Below, piece by piece: positions 59,060-64,000 of a stretch of 64,000 bases of DNA. The stretch spans positions 124,001 to 188,000 of the forward strand of contig NZ_JBHRRZ010000015.1 in assembly GCF_042643265.1 (NCBI RefSeq), in the 5' to 3' direction. This stretch comes from Virgibacillus_O sediminis. GTDB taxonomy: Bacteria; Bacillota; Bacilli; Bacillales; Amphibacillaceae. The notes under the pieces were generated by a model. The model was given only the letters and a program-made list of their open reading frames with translations. It did not search any database and had not been told where the DNA came from. Every line of letters begins with the position of its first letter. Position 1 is the stretch's first letter. The position numbers were made by a program, and so were the translations under genes.

Positions 59060-59833
59060 TTAGAACTCCTTCCGCCGATAATCTCTGCCGTTCATTTTTA
59101 TGATTTCGGTATTCTCCATCATCCGGGAGAAATTACGCTCATTGATTTGCGCCCGCAGTTCTTTACTGTTCAAGTTGGTTGTGTAGATTGTTGCTTTGCC
59201 AGATCGGTCATCAAATATTTCAAACAGCTTTGTGTTGGACCATTCGGTGTGATGCTCAGCACCTATATCATCCAAGACCAATAGATCCACCCGCTGAATA
59301 ACTTTCAGCAACTCATCCTCGGTAATATCATTGCTGTTATATGTCTCTTTGATTTTTGTTAAGAGTTTGGGTAGGGACAAAAACAAGCATTCTTTCCCTT
59401 GCTTCATCAAAGCCTTGGTAATGGATACGGATAAATGGCTCTTGCCCGTTCCGTAACTTCCGTTCAACAGCAGGTTTTTCTTCCCGTCAAACTCGCGAAT
59501 GTATTCAGCTACCTGTTGTTTTGCCTGAGCCAGCTCCTGGCTAGTAGACTGATAGTTTTCCAGAGTAGCCGTTTTTAAAGAGTCATTAATCAGAGAGTAA
59601 TAATCAAAGAACTCCCTCATTTTCCTTGTTCGCAGTTTCTCTCTGTTTTCCTCAGCCTCCTGAGCCAATCGGATATCCTCACATTTACATCCATAATCAG
59701 CAACTATCTTTTCACCTTTTCGAGGTCCTCGAGGGATGAGAAGCTCTTTTTGTGTAACTGTCCTCCTGCACCCCTCACATTCATATGTCTGGATCAACCT
59801 CTCTTCCGGTTGGGCCATCTGAATATGTTCCAT
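59060..59833 (-). CDS. DnaC-like helicase loader (IstB-type ATPase)
   Basis: This 257-residue AAA+ protein has an N-terminal cysteine cluster (YECEGCRR, CKC), Walker A LNGSYGTGKSHLSVSI (about 132-147), Walker B LVLDDIGAEHHTEWS (about 196) and sensor TTN. It loads the host or phage helicase. It forms the replication pair with the DnaD-type gene upstream. Confidence 0.9.
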   Translation of the reverse strand: MEHIQMAQPEERLIQTYECEGCRRTVTQKELLIPRGPRKGEKIVADYGCKCEDIRLAQEAEENREKLRTRKMREFFDYYSLINDSLKTATLENYQSTSQELAQAKQQVAEYIREFDGKKNLLLNGSYGTGKSHLSVSITKALMKQGKECLFLSLPKLLTKIKETYNSNDITEDELLKVIQRVDLLVLDDIGAEHHTEWSNTKLFEIFDDRSGKATIYTTNLNSKELRAQINERNFSRMMENTEIIKMNGRDYRRKEF

Positions 59834-59845
59834 GTATCCCGCCTC

Positions 59846-60628
59846 CTAGAAACCGTAATTGTAGCCATCGTCGTCTGCTTCAGATTTTTTTCTCCGGAAA
59901 GGCACCGTGTTACTTCTCCGCTGGACTTTGCCTTTTTCATGAGCCCTGACTTCCTCAATCGTCCTCAAACCCATGCTCGCCCACTCTTTCCATATCTCTT
60001 CAATGTATCCATATGTGCGTCCACCTTTTTGGGCAGCCAACTTCATTCCGGCAATTACTATTTCATCTCCAAGATCCTCACACCATGAAATCAGTGAATC
60101 TCTCAAAATAGGTTTGAGGATTCCGAAGTTTTCCTCGTAGACCTGGAATGGGTTAGGGCCTCCTCCTTCTGCTGCTTCTTTATTATCATTCTTTACATTC
60201 TTATCATTCTTGTTTATATCCACCGACTGTGTACTCACTGTGTAATTACTGTTACCATCTCCGTTTTCCACCTGATAGGATTCCCAATTAATCAACGTTA
60301 TGAGTGTGTATTTTCTGTTACCATCTCCGCTACTTATTGAAATCATGTTTTGTTTCTCTAACCATGTTAAAATGCTCTTTATTGTCTTTGGATTTGGCTC
60401 TTTCCATGCCCCTTGTTCATAGTAGCCGACCTGAGTTGCTATCTTTCTCATTGATGTTAAATGTTGCCCTTGCTTAATTGTCATAAAAGATCCATCCCGC
60501 ATCGGCACTTTGTTCTCTTTATGGTTAACCATGTATTTCAGATATTGCCACACTCGATGATAAAGGGGTGGCATCAACCATATATCGCTGTTCAGTTCCT
60601 TCCTATAATCTTTGATATATCCTTTCAC
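59846..60628 (-). CDS. DnaD-type replication initiator
   Basis: The 260-residue protein has an N-terminal winged helix (LMPPLYHRVWQYLKYMVNHK, RKIATQVGYYEQGAWKEPN-PKTIKSILTWLE) and a C-terminal DnaD domain (FGILKPILRDSLISWCED, then GYIEEIWKEWASMGL). The phage replication origin is often inside such genes; I see no clear iterons here. GTG follows AAAGGGGTG. Confidence 0.85.
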   Translation of the reverse strand: MKGYIKDYRKELNSDIWLMPPLYHRVWQYLKYMVNHKENKVPMRDGSFMTIKQGQHLTSMRKIATQVGYYEQGAWKEPNPKTIKSILTWLEKQNMISISSGDGNRKYTLITLINWESYQVENGDGNSNYTVSTQSVDINKNDKNVKNDNKEAAEGGGPNPFQVYEENFGILKPILRDSLISWCEDLGDEIVIAGMKLAAQKGGRTYGYIEEIWKEWASMGLRTIEEVRAHEKGKVQRRSNTVPFRRKKSEADDDGYNYGF

Positions 60629-60650
60629 TAATACACACCCCTTTGATCAT

Positions 60651-60815
60651 CTAATCTCTCGGAATCTCACAAACCGCCAATCTTCCTTTTACCTCTAAAA
60701 CGGTATATCCTGGATAATTACGCATATAATGTAGGATACGCTGTTTTAATTCTTGTTCTGTTTTTGATTGCTCCCAGAACTTGTCCGGGAGCAGCACTTT
60801 TGATTGGTTATGCAT
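60651..60815 (-). CDS. Small phage protein coupled to recT
   Basis: The 54-residue frame (MHNQSKVLLPDKFWEQSKTE, later YPGYTVLEVKGRLAVCEIP) starts with ATG overlapping the recT stop (ATGCATAA). It lacks a good ribosome-binding site and should be made by coupling. Confidence 0.6.
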   Translation of the reverse strand: MHNQSKVLLPDKFWEQSKTEQELKQRILHYMRNYPGYTVLEVKGRLAVCEIPRD

Positions 60816-61665
60816 TCTCATCTATCAGAAAATCCGTTTCCCCTTCACCTTCCGTAGATTCTCCATCAATGAAGTCATTCGGAGGTGCTTCCAGGAAGAC
60901 ATCATCATTCGGTGTAATGTCTTTAATATCCCTTGCAGTTCCCCCGTCATGTTCTACTTGCTGCTGTATCTCCACACTGATGGGCAAGTATTTCCACATA
61001 TGCCGGATCACTGTTTTGTTTGCCATTTCCTCATAGTAGTTGTTCCAAGGACTATATTTTGAACGACCTCCAGGGCTAGCCAACCTACGCTTTTCAATCT
61101 CTGCTTTCGGCATGAACTCCATTTGATAACCGCCATCTTTAAAATGCGCTACAGCATAAGAACCGATATACTCCCCTTTGTCACTTTCCATCGTAGGTGT
61201 GTGTTTGAGCTTTGGATCGAGCCCTAATTCATACTCAAAAGCATCATTCTCATAAACAGCATGGGCATAAATCGACTGAATGTGTCCGGAACGTCTTGCC
61301 AGATCAATCATGCCCTTATACCCGATAATGAATTGAACCTCTGTGATGCCTTTTTTATTGTTTTTAAACGGCAGAAGGTAGCATTGACCGAGAAGACCTG
61401 GTTCCAGCCCCAATTGTGCTGCTTGCATTACTCCACCTAATAAACCACCCATATCCGCATTTCTAAGTTCTGGAGTAGTCCGGATAGTCGTCATGGTTAA
61501 CCGCATTAGCCTGTCAACGTCCATATGCTTAGGCAAAGCTTGTTGCATTTGCGGTGCCATTTGCTTCAGATAATCCTCTATGGTTTTAGGCTTGTCCTTT
61601 GCAGGAGCACCACCCTTGTTTTGTTTTGTTGCCATTTGGTTTTTCATTTCATCTACTGTAGCCAT
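60808..61665 (-). CDS. recT: RecT single-strand annealing recombinase
   Basis: The 285-residue protein matches RecT (FIIGYKGMIDLARRSGHIQS, GLLGGVMQAAQLGLEPG, WNNYYEEMANKTVIRHMWKY). It pairs with the YqaJ exonuclease for homologous repair of phage DNA. AGGAGG precedes the ATG. Confidence 0.95.
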   Translation of the reverse strand: MATVDEMKNQMATKQNKGGAPAKDKPKTIEDYLKQMAPQMQQALPKHMDVDRLMRLTMTTIRTTPELRNADMGGLLGGVMQAAQLGLEPGLLGQCYLLPFKNNKKGITEVQFIIGYKGMIDLARRSGHIQSIYAHAVYENDAFEYELGLDPKLKHTPTMESDKGEYIGSYAVAHFKDGGYQMEFMPKAEIEKRRLASPGGRSKYSPWNNYYEEMANKTVIRHMWKYLPISVEIQQQVEHDGGTARDIKDITPNDDVFLEAPPNDFIDGESTEGEGETDFLIDENA

Positions 61666-61682
61666 TCATTTTTCCTCCTGTT

Positions 61683-61865
61683 TTAGATATTTTCTGTTTC
61701 TGTTTCTAAGCACTTAAAGCAAATAGATGAATTGCTTCCATCTGATTTGAATCCTTGTCTCGTAAATGTTTGTTGTATTCCGTCATCATTATCTTCTTTC
61801 TCTACAGTGACAGGTAATTTTATTAATGTTGTCTTATCCTCGTGACATTGAGGGCAGATAAGCAT
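61683..61865 (-). CDS. Zinc-finger microprotein
   Basis: The 60-residue protein has two CxxC pairs (LICPQCHEDKT and ICFKCLET). It lies between yqaJ and recT, with AGGAGG before the ATG. Function unknown. Confidence 0.7.
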   Translation of the reverse strand: MLICPQCHEDKTTLIKLPVTVEKEDNDDGIQQTFTRQGFKSDGSNSSICFKCLETETENI

Positions 61866-62807
61866 TTAAATAGCCTCCTGTTCAATTTGTTTAATAGTCA
61901 ACCGTCTGGATGACGATTGCTTGGTGTACTTTTCCGCGATATCTGGAAGCTCTTTTTTCAGAGCCTTTGTATCAATCGTGTTTCGTTTGATAGCTTTGTG
62001 CTTAACTTCGAATCGTGGTGTAACTCCCGTTTCAGCTTCCCCGATCATCAGCTTCAGCTTATTTTCGTATTCTTTCTGGAGCGACTGCTTTTCTTTTACT
62101 TCCAACTTGATACTTTCAATCGCTTCGATCAGCATTTCTGCATCATCCGACTTGAGCATGATCGTATCTCCGTTGTCTTCTGGGTACATCTTGTTAAGTA
62201 ATTCTGCTGCAGACTTTGACCCGTCAATCTCCGGAGGAATTTCTTTTAAGACATGTTCTTCCCAGAAGTTTTTCTCCTCAGCGATCATGTAACCAATAAA
62301 CTCGTCATCACGATCAATTTCTTTCCATACGAATTTCTGACCACCGATTAAAACTGCAATGTATGCTTTTTCATAGCCCAGGACCGCCATATAATGTTGC
62401 AGCTGGCAGATATAAGCTGGAGGAATATGCTCCTCCTCCCATGTATTGGAGTTAAATGCGTTGGTCGTCTTGCACTCCAGCAATGCTTTTTCTCCGACCA
62501 CATCACGATCAATGTTGGCAATCATAAATTCGTATTCAAGATGCTTGAACGTTTGGTTACGGCGACGGACCTTTTTACCTGTCCGCCGTGTGAATTCCTC
62601 TGCTACAACGTCCTCGAGAACGTTTCCCCAGTGAATTGCCTCATTGTCTATTTCTTCAACCCGATCACTTGTTTTATCAATGTAGAGCTCAAAAGCTGAC
62701 TTCCAAGGGTTGAATCCTAAAATTGCACTAGCATCACTTCCGCCAATTCCGCGCTTTCTATTCCACAACCATTCTTGCCTTGTCATTTCCGTTGTGTTTT
62801 TCGTCAT
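61866..62807 (-). CDS. yqaJ: YqaJ-type exonuclease
   Basis: The 313-residue lambda-exonuclease-like protein has GIGGSDASAILGFNPWKSAF near residue 21 and the catalytic ECK of GEKALLECKTTNAFN. It degrades 5' strands so that RecT can anneal. ATG at 62807 follows GGAGAGG; the TTG two codons upstream is less likely. Confidence 0.94.
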   Translation of the reverse strand: MTKNTTEMTRQEWLWNRKRGIGGSDASAILGFNPWKSAFELYIDKTSDRVEEIDNEAIHWGNVLEDVVAEEFTRRTGKKVRRRNQTFKHLEYEFMIANIDRDVVGEKALLECKTTNAFNSNTWEEEHIPPAYICQLQHYMAVLGYEKAYIAVLIGGQKFVWKEIDRDDEFIGYMIAEEKNFWEEHVLKEIPPEIDGSKSAAELLNKMYPEDNGDTIMLKSDDAEMLIEAIESIKLEVKEKQSLQKEYENKLKLMIGEAETGVTPRFEVKHKAIKRNTIDTKALKKELPDIAEKYTKQSSSRRLTIKQIEQEAI

Positions 62808-62809
62808 AT

Positions 62810-63046
62810 TCAATCCTCTCCTTTCTCGTCTAATTCTGATTCAGCTTCCAGGAGCTCTTCGTATCTATCTTTATCAATTAAGTGATAGTCCCCTAGATCA
62901 ACAGTTAAATAGAGTTGCTGACCTGCATTATTTTCACCGAGATCAAAGGAATCCCATTCCGTTCCATCCGCGGTCGTCATTTCAATCTCCACTTCATAAT
63001 CCATATCGTAATCAAGTAAGTTTTCAATCAATTCCTTTACTGTCAT
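62810..63046 (-). CDS. Small acidic phage protein
   Basis: The 78-residue protein (MTVKELIENLLDYDMDYEVE, then LYLTVDLGDYHLI) resembles small acidic early-phage proteins with the TVKELIE..L opening. AAGGAGG precedes the ATG. Function unknown. Confidence 0.75.
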   Translation of the reverse strand: MTVKELIENLLDYDMDYEVEIEMTTADGTEWDSFDLGENNAGQQLYLTVDLGDYHLIDKDRYEELLEAESELDEKGED

Positions 63047-63059
63047 TACTTAATCCTCC

Positions 63060-63088
63060 TTGTGTTTAAGGGAGCAAAAACGTATAAT
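63060..63088 (+). promoter_or_regulatory. Plus-strand SigA promoter within the early region
   Basis: TTGTGT (63060-63065), exactly 17 bases, TATAAT (63083-63088). It points against the early operon, toward a terminator 37 bases downstream. Confidence 0.65.
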
Positions 63089-63094
63089 GTACAT

Positions 63095-63153
63095 ACAAGA
63101 TGTTGAAGAAATTCTCCCTATCGTGAGTCCATTGCCGTGGGCTCTTTTATTTT
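63095..63153 (+). ncRNA. Short plus-strand RNA (about 55 nt), antisense orientation to the early operon
   Basis: From the promoter at 63060-63088 the RNA would start near 63095 and end at a terminator (GAGTCCA 63125-63131, loop TTGCCG, TGGGCTC 63138-63144, TTTTATTTT). It carries no credible open frame. It lies between two early genes and overlaps the last codons of the YqaI-like gene by a few bases. It could control the early mRNA in trans or cis; that is inference. Confidence 0.55.
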
Positions 63154-63359
63154 GCGATTCTGTAATCTCCACCGTGCTGTTCCAGTATTTGAATAGCATC
63201 GGTGGAGAGCTCCTCTACTAGATAAAACTCGTCCTGATAAACTAGGATCTCATCTCCCTCGAAAACCTCGTTTCCTAGCGCATCTGTTCCATACTCTTCT
63301 CTCCTGTCACTGTACGGGTAGCCAGTTTTAATCGTGCGTGTGATTGCTGGATGCTCCAT
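63147..63359 (-). CDS. YqaI-like phage protein
   Basis: The 70-residue protein (MEHPAITRTIKTGYP, then DALGNEVFEGDEILVYQDEF) matches the YqaI group of skin element and related phages. GGAGGAGGG precedes the ATG. Function unknown. Confidence 0.75.
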   Translation of the reverse strand: MEHPAITRTIKTGYPYSDRREEYGTDALGNEVFEGDEILVYQDEFYLVEELSTDAIQILEQHGGDYRIAK

Positions 63360-63376
63360 CTTTATCCCTCCTCCCC

Positions 63377-63536
63377 GGTGCCGGTCGCACCTTACGAGTC
63401 AAGAACACATAAGCCAGGGAGGGGACTCTGCGCTCTTGGCCCCTAAGGCAAGACCGAGCTTGCCTTGTATTTCAAGGGATGATAAAATTGGATTGACCGA
63501 TTGACCAGCCTGTGTTGCCGCACAGGCTATTTTTTT
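63377..63536 (+). ncRNA. Candidate structured RNA with several hairpins and a terminator
   Basis: This gene-free interval holds GGTGC/GCACC (63377-63391), GAGTC/GACTC (63396-63428), the strong AAGGCAAG-ACCGAG-CTTGCCTT (63445-63466), and finally AGCCTGTG-TTGCCG-CACAGGCT (63507-63528) followed by ATTTTTTT on the plus strand only. The plus-strand terminator implies a plus-strand RNA, though I find no strong promoter. The hairpins would fold on the minus strand as well, as leader of the YqaI-like gene. Confidence 0.5.
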
Positions 63537-63709
63537 GTAAACTCATAGGCTGCTTTAGCCCCTTTATGGATTTCCTTAAGCCGAATAAAATCTCTATCTT
63601 CCGCATCTGCATCCTCCATCCTGCTCCCCAAATACGCGCAGAAGAACGTGTAAAATGTCGCTCTTTCCTTTAGGTTTAGACCTTCTATCCATTCGGTTAA
63701 ATTTTTCAT
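63527..63709 (-). CDS. Small phage protein
   Basis: The 60-residue helical protein (MKNLTEWIEGLNLKERATFY) has GGAAGGACG before its ATG. It is an early gene with no family recognised. Confidence 0.7.
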   Translation of the reverse strand: MKNLTEWIEGLNLKERATFYTFFCAYLGSRMEDADAEDRDFIRLKEIHKGAKAAYEFTKK

Positions 63710-63719
63710 GTCGTCCTTC

Positions 63720-63842
63720 CTATCCGAATATGAGAATTAACGATGTGTAAGCAATTATTCCGATGATTAGTCCGTAAAACCACAACCAATCCGATAAGCA
63801 AATCTTCTTTTCTCCAAAGAAATACATATTCAACTTTTTCAT
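63720..63842 (-). CDS. Small membrane protein
   Basis: A 40-residue frame (MKKLNMYFFGEKKICLSDWL, ending IIAYTSLILIFG) with one membrane span; AGGAGG lies eight bases before the ATG. Confidence 0.65.
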   Translation of the reverse strand: MKKLNMYFFGEKKICLSDWLWFYGLIIGIIAYTSLILIFG

Positions 63843-63854
63843 TTCAGCAACCTC

Positions 63855-63947
63855 CTAAGCGGTAGTCAGTGCGAAGTATATAAACACCAAGCTCAAAGCG
63901 AATAAAATGTAATAGGTCCATTTACCCTCAGCTATTCTGTTTCTCAG
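63855..63947 (-). CDS. Possible small membrane protein with a non-canonical start
   Basis: The frame RNRIAEGKWTYYILFALSLV (ending FIYFALTTA) is a convincing single-span peptide. AGGAGG at 63956-63961 is well placed for a CTG codon at 63947, but no ATG, GTG or TTG is available there. It could use CTG or ATT. Confidence 0.35.
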   Translation of the reverse strand: MRNRIAEGKWTYYILFALSLVFIYFALTTA

Positions 63948-64000
63948 ATAAATGCCTCCTCACTAATTCAATGTTGACCCCAGCAGCATTTAACTCGTTT
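63928..64000 (-). CDS. C-terminal end of a gene cut by the right window edge
   Basis: The open frame enters from beyond 64000 and reads NELNAAGVNIELVRRHLSEK-QNS before TGA at 63928. It resembles no family that I can name; the position suits an early phage gene. Confidence 0.5.
   Translation of the reverse strand, partial: NELNAAGVNIELVRRHLSEKQNS

Larger units (their letters stand above)
24625..64000. mobile_element. Contractile-tailed prophage (right end beyond the window)
   Basis: The left end is defined by the tRNA-Arg 3' fragment. All major modules are present in order from the right edge: recombination and replication, late regulator, packaging, head, sheath and tube, tape measure, baseplate, fibre, lysis, then accessory genes. 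A DUF3383 sheath, tube and baseplate J protein make it a myovirus type. The integrase, repressor and attR must lie beyond 64000 because none is visible. Structural genes appear intact, so it may be inducible. Confidence 0.93.

Noticed and set aside
63398..63480. Short minus-strand frame in the gene-free early interval
   Set aside because: It runs about 35 codons (LEIQGKLGLALGAKSAESPP) but has no start codon or ribosome-binding site, and it ends in the leader of the YqaI-like gene.
24680..64000. Phage retron, reverse transcriptase or complete restriction-modification system
   Set aside because: No reverse transcriptase YxDD motif and no methyltransferase motif was seen in any frame of the prophage part.

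Overview
The window is a Bacillaceae chromosome segment: low-to-moderate GC, strong AGGAGG ribosome-binding sites, endospore genes (spoIIB, spoVID, ysxE) and Bacillus subtilis-type gene order. A halotolerant or environmental genus near Virgibacillus, Oceanobacillus or Lentibacillus is my guess, but genus cannot be fixed from sequence alone. Bases 1-24.6 kb are conserved host DNA. Bases 24.6 kb to the right edge (and beyond it) are a contractile-tailed (myovirus-type) prophage integrated in the 3' half of a tRNA-Arg(UCU) gene.

Host part, nearly all on the minus strand. Read in transcription order (right to left) it is ysoA (TPR protein), tig, clpX, lonA, engB/ysxC, then the haem operon hemA-hemX-hemC-hemD-hemB-hemL, spoVID, ysxE, a valine T-box leader with valS, folC, spoIIB and the start of radC. 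This is the B. subtilis order without lonB, comC and maf. Plus-strand insertions are a pair of RimK-like ATP-grasp ligases between valS and folC, a 62-residue membrane protein next to the T-box, and a 162-residue membrane protein between hemA and engB.

Prophage, read right to left. Early genes (64-57 kb): microproteins, YqaI-like, YqaJ exonuclease, RecT, DnaD-type replication protein, DnaC-like loader, YopX, MazG-like and RusA. Middle (57-53 kb): zinc-ribbon microproteins, XtrA, an ArpU-type late regulator and accessory genes. Late genes (53-33 kb): terminase, DUF1073 portal, Mu F-like head protein, capsid, sheath, tube, frameshifted tail chaperone, tape measure with an M23 peptidase, baseplate and fibre. 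Lysis (31.6-30 kb): XhlA, phiLC3-type holin, amidase. The integrase and repressor are not in the window and should lie to the right of base 64000.

The most unusual part is the AT-rich accessory island between the lysis genes and attL (24.7-30 kb). It holds a DUF3800 (RNase H-like) gene facing two tandem structured RNAs. The RNAs share an identical 41-nt core and have covarying closing stems, a TTGACA/TAGAAT promoter before copy 2 and a terminator after it. Two perfect DnaA boxes lie upstream of the DUF3800 gene. The island also has another hairpin-rich 3' UTR after a winged-helix gene, a PUA/EVE-like domain fused to a membrane segment and coiled coil, a HEPN-type (RxxxxH) gene beside attL, and an orphan yolD under a LexA box. 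It looks like a phage-borne conflict or defence island, with DUF3800 plus its RNAs as the best candidate for an undescribed system. Further candidates are two plus-strand RNAs in the early region, a 28-residue membrane peptide on the opposite strand, and CTT-AGG +1 frameshifting in the tail chaperone.
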